64,000 bases of DNA from Numida meleagris (Eukaryota; Chordata; Aves; Galliformes; Numididae), in contig NC_034412.1 in assembly GCF_002078875.1 (NCBI RefSeq), positions 14,969,461-15,033,460 of the forward strand, written 5' to 3'. Every line of letters starts with the position of its first letter. Position 1 is the stretch's first letter. The translations under genes and the position numbers were made by a program. This document shows positions 24,561 through 36,846 of the stretch, one piece after another. The notes under the pieces are model-generated. The model was given only the letters and a program-made list of their open reading frames with translations, searched no databases and had not been told where the DNA came from.

Positions 24561-27500
24561 GAGGGCAAATGAGGGAAGTACAGAAGGCATCAAAAGAAGA
24601 AAAAAAGGGCCTGTATTTATGAGAAAAAAATTAATCCTCAGACCATGCTGCCAGAAAAGGTGTCAAATCTCAGCTGCTAGATGTTTACAAGCCCTAACCA
24701 GCCAAAGCCCTATGTGACCCATTTTGAGTTTGATGGTTGGGTGAGGTTACTTCCACAGGAGAGATTCTGTACCTGTAGGCAGCAGGTGAGGAGGAACAGG
24801 AGCTGCGCTCTGTGCTTGGGCTCCTGCCTTGCACAGCCACATTGCTGCTGGTCCAGATGACCAGCATTTTCAGTGACACCTGATTTACATTTAATAATTT
24901 GGGTGGAAAATGAAATAAAAATTTAAAAATAGAAACCTTCATCTTTCTCTTTGGCACTAAGCAGATAGATCATACATGCTCATCCTCTTCCACAGACACC
25001 ACATTTTGGAACAAGGTACTGGACTGGACAGACAGTACAGTGGAGCTGTCCGAGCAGTATACTTTTTGGTGTTTTGAAACAAAAACTGTATGCAACAATC
25101 ATACTTCTGCACTACTGTCTTACGAGGAATATTATTTGAAGAAATTTTAAAACAGATGTTTAAATTTAATGATTTTACTGAGCATATATGACTTAACAAG
25201 TATGTTAACAAAGACTGCTCAAAAACTGCTCTTCTGGAAAAATCAAAATATACAGATATGAAAAATCATTAAGTGTCATGTACTCATTTAAAACTGTTAC
25301 TTAAATAAAGTCATTACTGTAAGCGCAGCCCACGTGCCTGCTCTTAATAGTATCCATGGTTGCAGTGATGCAAATTTGCCTACCTACATCAAACCAAATG
25401 TGCCCACATAAGGAGAGAAAAAAGCCCTGCATTAATCAGTGTTCTTTGCGCTGGATGAGTGTGAAGAAAAGCAGTAGTTTAAGGACTTATTTGCCCATCA
25501 CAAACAGATCTTCATTCTTAATTAAATATAGCACAATGATCAAAGATCAAATTAGGAAAATCTCTCAAATTCATTAAAGAAATTGATCTCCCTGACCAAA
25601 ATCTCTACTTTGCTATACTAAAATAAAAAGTAACAATGACTCATTTCAAATATTTCTTCATTCAGTTAGGAGGAAAGGGAAGTATTTAACAGCACTTCTA
25701 ACCCTATCATACATTTCTTTAACGCTGATTTCAAATGTCATACGCATTAATTTACATCGGAGAATTAGTTTTGTGCACAGCATCAAGGAATGCGTTTTCT
25801 ATTAGATTACAGCCTTCGAGTCATCAGATGTACTGACGTTCACAGAGAAGGAAACAATACTTTTATAAGCTTCACTTTAAATAAACAGCTTCAGATGAAG
25901 ATGCCAGGCAGTACAGCAGCAACATTTAGCTAAATGAGGCCAGAACCTCACGTTAAACAGCCAGGATGGATTAAGAGGTGGTGGGTAGCTCCAGGTAGAG
26001 ATGTACAATCAGCCTAAGCCAACCTAAAGACTCCTGTTGGAGTAAGGATGATCTCTTCCTTTTCTGCGCATCATTGCTGTGAACAGCCGAACTTGTGCAA
26101 GTGTTAGCTCTCATGGGGCTAGGCTGGCTGAAACACAATCCTTTCTCGCCAGAATCAATTTTCACACGTCTTAACTTTTTGTATGAATCATTCTTCTGCT
26201 CACTGAGATCATTATCTGATCCCAATATCACTGTAGCAAAAGGAGTAAATCAGCAACATCGAAAAGTATTGTAATTAATCAAATTTGTGATTTTAAAGGG
26301 TTGGTTTCACTTCGAAAAAAACCAGCAGCTTGGACACCAGAAAGACTTCTTTGCTGGTGACCGATCAGGAAACTTCACCCATTCCAATCAGCCTGTGCTT
26401 CCCCTGTTTAAACCTGCAATTACTCGAATATCCAGGGAAAAAGGAGCAACGTAGGACAACAGTTTACCAATAACAAGAAAAATAAAAATCTTCAAAAAGA
26501 CAACAACAGAACAGAAAGTCTCACCCCATCCACATTTTACAAGCATACATTCATATGCTTTGTTTATGCATCAGATTTTACCTTTAGCAGTTACATGGAC
26601 TGCATTAAAAACAACCATAACTAAAACTTCTTTCTAGCACAGAAGTAATGGCACTAAGCTATTTGGGTGCCTTCATCTCAAAGAATCAAGATGCCCAGAT
26701 TACAGAACATACGGAAATATATCCATCCCTAGCAGGACTTCCTAAATTCAGCATCTTCACTTTTAAACATGTCCTGAAAATGGTTATATAAAACATCACT
26801 TAGAATTCCACATTACAGAACAAAAAGCAATCTATTATATTAGCACATTCAAGGAGTGAATTTTATAGGAAAGAATCTTATTGCAAGATGACAAAAACAA
26901 ATTCATCGTTCTACTTCATATGAGTTTTTCAATCTGCATAATCAGCTCTGACAAGAATTATGTTCTGTGACTGTTCTTAGCAACAACTACAGAATGTATG
27001 CTCACAATTGGTGCATTTAAAGTTAAAAAAACAACACCAGAATACCATCAAGATGTTCTCATTACAGGGAGACAAAAATGAAAAAGAGATTCAAGAACTT
27101 TTAAGACCAAGTATTAATCGAAAGCTTTATGATCTTACCTTTGTCGTTACAATGCATAAACAATCCATTGTTTCAGCATAGCAGATATCTTCCCAAACAT
27201 TTAAGAAGCTTATTTTCAGTCCCAGCTAAAGATCATCTCAAACGAGAAGCACTCTTATTGAATAGTCAAAACAGTAGAATGTGTGCCAGGTTCCCCTTTG
27301 GATTCATTCAGAGGTAGAAATAACGTGAAGAAAAAAAGAGAGCAAGCTAAAATACAAATGCTTGAAGTTTCATGAAAGATTCTTAACCTATTTTGATTAT
27401 CTATGTCTGAAAAAGTCGAACTTATCCTTGAAAATATCTTACAAAAGATGTCAAATCTCATTCCATACCAGTTAAGTGCCTCCTCATAGTCTGTTTCACA

Positions 27501-30500
27501 TACTCCTCTTTCAGGATTACCTAACACATGAGAGTCATAGGGACTCATTTGATGAAATGCACTACAAAATTATTTTACAGCAAAAAAATCTCTGTTCAGC
27601 TTCTCTTAGCTTGTTACAATTTCTAAAATTAAGCTTTTGTTCAAAAATAGTTAAGGTTGCAAGCAAGCATTTTTCCTCTAACATCATTTCAGCATTAGCA
27701 AGCTGCAAAACAACTGATTTCTTAGGCAGTAATGAATGGAATATTCCACGTAGGACAGGGAGAGGAGAAAGTGGCAAGGAACGAGTAATGCATATTGCAA
27801 GAGAAACGCTATTTTGAGCCTCAAATTAACCTAGAATTTCATTTCCTTTTGTAATGCTGTAATGCAATGACAAGGCAAAGTTTGTATGCACAAGCATTGG
27901 CTTATCAGCCTGATTAACACAGCTGGGAAAAGTCAAACATTTGGACACTAAAAAAGTCCGTTTGTACTGCAAAACACTAAACTGGCAGCTTCATACACAG
28001 ATAAGAACCTTGCTATATTAATCCAGCACACAAAGCACTGGAAGCAACTAGTTAACTCCAGTTCAGTTGTCTTCTCCTATTAAGTCTCTCTCCCCACTTT
28101 ACTGCATACACAGGGAAGCATTTTGAAAAAAATACATCAATAGACAATTTTAAGCTTAAATTCTCATTTCTATTATTTTGTGTTTAGCCCACAATGTACA
28201 ACCAGCCAAACCGATGGTATTTTGCATCAGCAAACAAGGCTAAAACATTCCAGGTATCTACCCAGGGCATTCTCACAATACCCTTTCTCTTTAAAAACAG
28301 GTTCCAAAATCAAGTCCAAGCAGCCCCTGGTATGCATTGCATTAGTACGAGACTGTTCTCTCTCCTTTTTCATCCTTCAAAGAGCCATTCTTCACATCAC
28401 ATCATCTGGAACAATAAAGCTGAATTCACTCCAAGCCCTCTGGATGCCCACGGGTGGCTGTGCCAGCACCTACCAGGCTCGGTGCCGCACTTGTCCCCGC
28501 ACTTGCTGGCCAGAGCACCGCACCAGGCAGCAGCCCACCATGTGCTGCGGTCACCCCTGGCCCACACAAGCCTCAGGTTAATGCAGCTACTGCTCACACA
28601 GTGACATCATGGCCACAGGTGTGTGTCATGAGGAGATCCTGACTTTGAATGAGGCATACACATCCATGTCTTATAGCCAAAAACAGAACTAGTTTTGTTT
28701 TGAATGGGCGTCTCAATTGAAGCTTAACTCCTATGGAAGCGGCAGGGCTCAGGAAGCATAGACATTACAGCAGAAGCACCACATGTTGAATAGGATCAAA
28801 TACTGGTTGGCAAGCCTCAGTTCACAACAGCTATGAAGCCAAACAACAATGCCATTTTCCCCTCAGCAGATGTAAGTAGAAAAATTCTGCAGTTTTACTC
28901 CACTGGACTCCCTGGCTCTGCTGTATTGTACACTGGGGGAAGAAAAAAGCCAAAAGAGAAAGAAGCTAAGAAATAAGGAAACTATTATTCCTAAAATTAA
29001 ACATTTTATTTTGCAGACAGATGGTGCTTTTATAGGACATGGGAGAAAATAAGGACACTAGAAAATAATTTTCCAATTGCTAAATTACTGAAATAAAATC
29101 ATTAAACAAGAAAAGCTTGCTCACATGCAAGCAAAAAAAATACTCAGTTCAGCTTAAATGGGATGTCAAGTTTTATCTTACACCATTCAGCCATCAAGAC
29201 CAGGATTTTTACCTTGCACATCAAAATCAAGAGATTCACACTGTCTCTGCTGCCTCAGAAGCATTTCTAGTATGAACACCTAGGTGAAGCTTTCTCACTA
29301 CAGAGATAAACATGCATCTTTCAGATTGATGTAAGACTCAACCTAGACAGAAGTATAAAAATTCTGAGTTTGGAAAACAAAGATGCAGCCAAGCAGCTGG
29401 AACCCTCCTTTATCAGAAGAAAAAAAAAACAGGCACAAAGCTCAATGCATTCAGGGTACTCCATGTACAGAATATCCTCGAATCCCCCAAGTCTTCTGAG
29501 AAGACTGGTTGTCCAGGTGCTTTGAGCAGAGAACTTGATAAAGCACAAGGATCCAAAAACAAGAGAAACTGAGCAAATGCCTTTTTAGGTGGCTTGGCAC
29601 ACATCTAGAAGTGTCTCTAGTGTCTAGCCTAAGGCACACAGCCCACGTATGTTTCTTGCACAAACTTCAATTCAGGAGCTCCCAATGCTGCACAAGCTCT
29701 GCCTGTCCATCAATCATGCTCTGTGTATCAAGGACAAAAATCAATGATCTTTCTCATCACTCAAATTTCTCTCAGCCATCCTGCTCTAAGATTAAGCTTC
29801 TGCAGCCTAATCATGGCTACAATTGACTTACTCAGAGGCACTTTCTTCCTTTTTTTTTTTTCTTTTAAATTCTTGTCTTCTCTGGGAATCCCTTAGAACT
29901 AAGGATCATCACCTTCCCACTCACTGCTGTCTTTTACCAAGCCCAGTGGCCAAAAAGCCTTGTCACAAAAGGCACTTAAGTATTCAGACCCACTATTGAA
30001 ACCATGAGCTGTGCCAAAAGGGAGCAATTGAGAGAGCAGAAAGAGGCACTGCTTGGTTGAGGTTGCATGGATCAGGCTGCTTATCACGAGCATCACTAAA
30101 CTTTTCTGAGCAGAGGGCGCAGAGCGTTAAAACAAGTCCACCTGAACGTACAGCAGTACCCCCACAAACCAGAAGGAGCTACTGGTCAGCACACTGCTAC
30201 CTTGAAACGAAGCCCTGCTGTCAGCTGACCGCGCAGGGGTCTCAACGTTAAGTACCAACACCAGAATGCACATTTTAATTCAAATGGATGGAAAAATTAT
30301 TTATCAGTAAATGGATGTCATCATGGGGCAAGTCCACACAGAGTAGAAAGATACCAGTCACATGTACTTTAGTGGCAGAGGAAGACATTTTGTAGCAAAT
30401 ACCAATGCGCATTTTCATAAATCCAATACACAGGTGGATAAGCTCTCAAAGAGTACATAAACAAGCAGCTCCCTGCCCAAAAACACAGAATCTGCAGGCT

Positions 30501-32679
30501 TTTCTTTGGAAATCCTGCACATAAAACAAACAAATTTGAAAAGATGAGTCAAGCATTCCTGAGGTTTAGCATTTTCAGAAGAGACAAGAGTATAGCTTCT
30601 AGGAGACAGATTTCCGAACTCCTTGAACGACCAAGCACATGTTACATCTTGGAGCTCAGAACGAGAGTTGTTTAAGAAAAATAACTATGTAAAGAAAAAA
30701 GAACTGAAACTACTGTAGTTAACCAACGTAATACATTAACTTGGAAATTTCTTTTCTTTAAAATGTGTTGTGAGGAGCAACAGAAAGATCTTTAAGTACA
30801 CCAGAAACCTGAATCAACGTCATGAAATGCATGAAAAGCTCTATTTTCAATGCACCAAAGAGTAAGACACTTGTATGTAGCCAGAAAGCATTTCTTAGCC
30901 AGTAAAATCACTATTATTCCACTGAATTTGTAAACAGCATTGCAATCTCTTCACGTATTCATATCTACTGAAAATAAACGTTTGTTCTGTCAGCTCTATG
31001 TCATATCAGTAGCATTCAGCAACATCCGTTCTATCCAGTTCCATTCACCACTACCTGTGGCATTAACACTAAAAAAAAAAAAAAACAAAGCATGATACTC
31101 ATGTGAGTAATACAAAGGAAAGAGATGGGATTTTCTCACGCTGAATTTCCTACCAATTCTTTCAGGCTGCATTTGGCAGTCCCTTTTCTTTCCCTCATAG
31201 ACCTATTCTTTTTCCATTGTGAGATTCTCTATCTGCCAGATAAGTCACCAGATAATTAAAGGAAAATCCATGCATAGATAAACCCTACAATGAATAAATC
31301 ACAAAAATTAAAATAATGCTTTGGAAAAACACTGATTTTGCAAACAGTTTCATCTACCCACACATTATAAAAGCACATATGATTATTTAAATGCTAATTT
31401 GCTCTCCAATTCTTTGAGAAAACCTGTATAGCATACAGCTGTCACAGGTATGACCAGAGAAGCAGGCTCAGCTGAGCTTTGAGAGCACATCAGTTCCCAA
31501 CTTCAGCAGATCTGAAGAGATTTCAAAGAGCTGGTAAAGATCAAGCAGTAGCATCACTTCAAGAGTTATCTCAGCTCCTCTAGCTAAGAAAGCATTAACA
31601 TTTTAAGATGCCGTAACCTAGCCTAGCTACCTTCGAACCTGAATGCACAATGAAATTATTACAAGTTAAAAAAAACAATTAGATAAAGGTAAATTTTTAC
31701 AAACAGTAGAAGTTTACTGCTTGCATATGCATCCTGAACTGACTTCCACTCTCTTATTTGTACAGACTATCTGGATTTTAAGAACTGAAGGAAAATAACA
31801 ACAAGCCAAAAGTCATTTCCTTACCATAAAGTTAACATGGGAAAGCAACGAGGCTCCCCGAAGACCTCAGACTATACACTATTAGATGCCCAAATAAAAC
31901 AAGCACACTATTTCTGCAGAAAAAACAGTTGAAAAACATACCAGGCAATACACATGCATATGCAACATAAGCATAGAGCAACAGTATGACAACAGGTTGC
32001 AGAACAATCAGACACAGCACACTGTCGCGGTAGCCAGCAGTGAGTCTTCATAAATATTACAAACTTATTTGAAGACGATCACCACGACAGGCCTAGGATT
32101 TCAGGAACCACCTGTTTTTGGGACAGGTACAACTGACTGTGTTCGTAAAGGCCCAATGAGGACGTTGCAGTCAACAAAGCCTACTGAAACAGAAGCACAG
32201 CATCCTGCAGCTTTAACACCACGCACTAGGTAGGCAGGTAAGGCTTCCAGGGATTTCCTCTAAGATTCCAATTAACTATTCCATACACATTTCCATTCTG
32301 AATACAAACTGCTACAGACTATCCACTGAGTGACTGGTTTTCTTCATTCCATTGGAAACTATACCTCAAGTTTCTTCTCCACACAACCTTATCCCATCTT
32401 AAGATGTTGCAAAGAGCTATCAAAAAAAATCTCCGAAGGGTCATCACTGTTTGCTTTGTAAGCACAACTAATTCCCATGCTGTACGAGAAAATAAAGTCG
32501 CTTAATTCCATCTCTTACCAAAATATTCACATTATCTTTCTCCGTACAGATTTTGAGCAAGTTTAGCTTGAGCCTGCGGTATGCTTTAATAGCAAAGTCA
32601 GCTAACAGCACCTAAAGTGTGCTACCACAAGCACAGTAATATCAAGGGAAACTATTATTCCACTTTGCTTGGCTCTTCT

Positions 32680-33110
32680 ATTAATACACCTGGAATACGG
32701 CATTCAGCCTGTGGCCCCCCAGCATGAGAAGGATGTAGCTAACCTGAAGCAAGTTGCACAGCAGGCCAGCAACACAGTGAGGGGCTGGAACGTTTGCCCC
32801 ACAGAGAGAGGATGGGGGCACTGTTCTTGCTTTAGCTTTGAGAAAAAGTTTCAATACGACCTAAAAGAAGTCTTCCAGTGCCTACAAGACAACAGGGAAA
32901 AGTGCATCTGCATAATGAGAAAATTAGGAAAGAGAAATCAACTGAAACAGATTTCAGGAAGGAAAAGCTTTTTCCCTGTGAGGATAGTCCAGCATTGGAA
33001 CAGATTGCCCAGAGAGCTTTTATAGACTGGATGTTTTCATTAATCCTTAGCAACCTGATGTTTTCCGTTAGTGAGTGAGCCTGGATGATTCCATGATTGC
33101 AAGATGATTA
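32680..33110 (+). mobile_element. CR1 LINE 3' segment, forward, about 430 bp
   Basis: This is the longest CR1 copy here. It begins with a 'cacctggaatacggcattca' block and passes through 'agtgaggggctggaacg'. It then has the 'ccagcattggaacagattgc' block followed by 'ccagagagc', and ends in degenerate 'gatgattccatgattgc' terminal repeats. Open frames of 60-118 codons in this stretch (for example 32669-33025) are chance or relic frames of the element. Confidence 0.88.
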
Positions 33111-36100
33111 AAGTTTCCTTTCTACCTTGCATTGGCTGGAGACTTAGCTGACTGGTCTGTAATTTCAGCTCTTTTCCTTCTTATTTTCCTCTTCTGCTTT
33201 CTTTCTATTACAAGAGAAAAGAACTTGGCAAGGAGGACTTAGAATACAGTAATCCAGATACTCTCTACATGCCTGATTCTATCCACACATGCCCATATGT
33301 CTGAACAGGGAAAACCACAGATCAGCCACCATTATTCACTACATACTGAGATGTGTTAGCCTAGCTGTAAAAGTAAACGTTCTGGATCAAATTCCACCAC
33401 CTAAGCCAAAATGTTCATTTTCAAATGGGGTTCAGTGGCGTTACTTTTCCATTTTTCCCCCCAAATTCTAAGATGAAGCTGTGGCTACTTCTACATCAGA
33501 GAAATTAACAAGTGTTTGCTATTCAGCTTGAACTAAACCAACCAATACCCTACAGAGTTAAAGGAAAAAAGAACAAAAAAAAAAACCCAACTGTTTCCTT
33601 AGCAATGAACTCCTCAATTAGGTCAAGAGAGACTTCCACCAGAGATTCAAGTTTCACCACGTACTTGTCAAGCACGAAGCGTGCCACCTCCAGATGGCAC
33701 TACAGATCACAGCAAGAGCGCTCTGCTGCACAGACCCTTCTCCCACGGATCAGCACGAAAAGCCAGTCTGCTTTACATCCCTTACCTACTTTACCAACGC
33801 ACCCCAAACTTCGTATTTAACGCAAGTGATCGAGTTATGCACCCACTAACCTTTTCCAATGGAAACGGTATACACCTTTTACTAGTCCTTCATACTGAAG
33901 GGATTAACATTCCTGCCCTGCTTATCATCACCTTGAATCTTTTCTTTTTTGTCCCATCATTTTTTATACAGAAAACTAAAACAAATAAAGCTGTCAGAAA
34001 GCATGGAAAGGAAAACAGATTGCTGCCAGCAGGAAAACTGCAGTCTGTAGCTCTGACTTCCTGTAACACAGTATCTATGGGAATTACAAAATCTACTCTT
34101 TTGATCCAGAAGTAGTAAAGCCAGAGGACTCTGTTCTGTTCCATTAAAAGCCCTCAGGCAAGCTAAACTTGCATACCACTACTCCATGTGTATACAAGCA
34201 CACATTGCTAAAAAGTCACTTCCAGAGTCAGCTGCATAGAAAGTTCTTGTAATACAATCCTTAATCACTTCAGAGAAGCATTCTATTCCCACTCTCAAGC
34301 AACTTTCACATACACTAAGTGTCAGCTGGAAGAAAACCCAGTTGGTCCACAGTAACTACAGCAGAAACATATCACTAAGCAAAAAGAAGTGTGGTTTAAG
34401 GCATTACATCCAAGGCCAACAATCTGTAAGCAATAAAAACTGCCCCATTCTATCCACTGGAGTCCTACCACCAACATGCAACTGAAGAGAGCTAAAATAA
34501 TGTCAAAGTCCAACTGGTACACTGATCTGGTTATATGTGGTTAATGAGCTACCATTCATTTGGGCAGCAGCCTTGCAAGTCCAAAAAAAGTGACCGCTTC
34601 CATTAAGAAGCTGTCCACGAACAAAATGAGATACTCTCAAACTCAGATTCCCTCTGATCTCTAATAAGTTTCAGTGAACAAAACAAATTGTTAGGTTTTG
34701 CACATGCTGTAGCAGTATTAGAGGCTAATTATGACTTTATATTTATTAAAGCCACATTTATAATAAAAAGTACTTAGGAAATAAGCACATTGTTGAAATC
34801 AAAATGCATGAAGTTTTACAGGATAAAAATGTTAATTTTTATGTACTACGCATAGCAGGTGTGTGGAACATAGACTGCCAATATGTAAGAACTCCTCTTT
34901 CTCTTTGGTTTGCTGGCGGTGGTTGGATTTTTGTTTTTTAATTTCAAAATATTGAAGGAAAGGTATTAAGAAAAGACAGCAAAGAAGAAAATTAAGACTG
35001 AAAATAAGTACATGACCACATGTTTACTGCAACAGTTCTTATATATAGTTTATCTTTCAAAAAATATATATAAAACATGCAGATACACTAAAAAAGGCAA
35101 ATGAAATTAACATTGAAATCCCACACTTCAAAACTCTCCAACTATCAAACTACAATGTGGGAAAACAGCAAACTGAGAAACAGCTGAGAAAAGCTTGGTT
35201 TGATTTCACATAAACTAACATCCACACCAATACGCACAACCATGCTTTTAAATAGTGTAAGTAAATGCAAGATCTGCTTCTTACACTGAAGGTCAAACAA
35301 ATGTTTGACTTCCATAGGATACTTGAGACAAGAAGTCTCCAGGAAGACAGGTGGCTTTGTCACAAATGTCCAAATCTGGGCCACTTAAAAGAATAACAAA
35401 GTAATCCACACTATATCAGTTTCTGTTCTTGTAACTCTATACACCGCTAGCACTGTACTGCACAGGAGAAACAGTTGCTTCATCTGGCAAATAGTTCAGC
35501 TCAGAACCTTCACTAATATCTACGTTTAGAACTTCTTGAGTTAGGCCTACAGGTAACACATCAGTTTTTTCCTTACCATTTCTCATATATCCAACATTAC
35601 TGGATTTTCTCCAAAGGTGATAGCCCTTAAATATGATTTTTCATTAAGGTAACTACAGCAGTGGCTCACTCTACACAGCTTCACGCAACTAGTATCTGAG
35701 ACAAGTGATTTCATGTTTTCCAGCCTAAAAGTCAATATTCACAAAAATCAGAGGAAAATAATTCATTGCTACTTTGGAAGTTCAACTTCTAATCATTGAA
35801 GTATTTGATTATCCACAATCCTGACAAAAAATATGGTATATCAAAGCTGTGCAGTTTCTTGACGTAAAAAGATTGTAATAAGTATTCTTAGCCATATACA
35901 ATAACACTTATCCCTGGCTAGGCTAAGAAGTTGGTCTTTTCCCAACTAGACATCTTCCACACTCTGACAAGATGGAACAATCCAGATTTCTTCCACAGCT
36001 TCCTCTACAGAACTTCTGACAGATTCTGTAATAGCTTCAATAGGACAAATTTTAGAAAAGTTTCAATAAGCACAAGCAATTCTGTGTTGGGGTTTTTCGT

Positions 36101-36679
36101 TCTGTTTTTACTGCACAAACTCACTAGCACAACATACTCCTTCACGTTCTGCAACTACGTAGACTTCCTTTATCAGAAGTTCTTAGAATTGCCCAAGTTT
36201 ACTCAAAGGCATCCTGAAGACTTCACCTTGCTGGGTGGCACACACCCCTGGGCTACCCTGCAAGACACAGCACTAGCCCTTTGCCTGACCTGTTCAATGC
36301 TCTACCTGAGCTCTATTACCATTTAATAAAAACAGGTCATCTTAGCTTGCTACCATCAGACACTGAGAAGCTCACACCCTTTTTGCAATACTGTCTGTAT
36401 TTAAGGCAAACTTGAAACAGTTCACCTCTTTGGGGACATACAAATGAGACTTACACAGAAAACGTAAGTAACGTTACTACTTAAACTGAGGAAGGAAGAT
36501 CCGGGTTTATTGAAAACACATCCGAACATGCATTTACTTCCCTGCTCCATTTTCCTTAACACTTAACAATTGATTCATGGCACATTTAGTTAAAAAATAT
36601 ATATATAAACATGTTTATAACGTAAAATCAATGTTACCTAATATTCCAATGGTTAAAAAGCACAGCAGAGATGACATAC

Positions 36680-36846
36680 CTCTACGCTTGGGCTAAGGCT
36701 GCTTGGCAGTGTTTCTGATGTCACTGTTGTGCTTGGAAGGCTGGAGAAGTCCCAGGTATTCACAGGCTGTATTGGTTCAGACGGCTGAGAGTGATCAATG
36801 CATTTTGGATTGTCCAGTAAGGTCACTTCATAAAATTCTTGAATAT
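36680..36846 (-). CDS. DLG1: DLG1 coding exon 3: end of L27 domain and linker (residues 51-106)
   Basis: This 167-nt exon has acceptor tctctag (after a T-rich tract) and donor GAG|gtatgt on the minus strand. The first two bases, AT, complete Asp51. The exon then encodes [18 protein letters not shown], which finishes the third L27 helix. A Ser/Thr/Pro-rich linker follows, containing [18 protein letters not shown] and ending in SLSPSVE. This matches the SAP97 family almost residue for residue over the helix and more loosely in the linker, as expected for a disordered segment. It ends in phase 0, so the following 165-nt exon joins without a split codon. No frameshift or stop is present. Confidence 0.97.

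Larger units (their letters stand above)
2980..36679 (-). other. DLG1: DLG1 intron 3, 33.7 kb
   Basis: This long AT-rich intron lies between the exon 3 donor (gtatgt) and the exon 4 acceptor (ttcttcag). It contains CR1 fragments in both orientations (about 8.5, 18.5, 22.0, 24.4 and 32.9 kb). It also has homopolymer and pyrimidine tracts near 11.4 kb, a G10 run at 16324, a TTGG repeat at 18291 and AT microsatellite near 35.06 kb. Slightly GC-richer islets lie at about 4.6-5.1, 8.3-8.95, 10.55-10.8 and 28.44-28.58 kb. Many short open frames exist (the longest is 167 codons at 24214-24717, over a CR1 copy) but none looks like a conserved protein. In mammals shorter DLG1 forms can start from internal promoters. 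I searched by eye for a MDCLC-type first exon spliced to the KYRYQDED exon and found none. Confidence 0.85.

Noticed and set aside
24214..24717. 167-codon plus-strand frame
   Set aside because: More than half lies on a diverged CR1 copy, and the remainder resembles nothing known.
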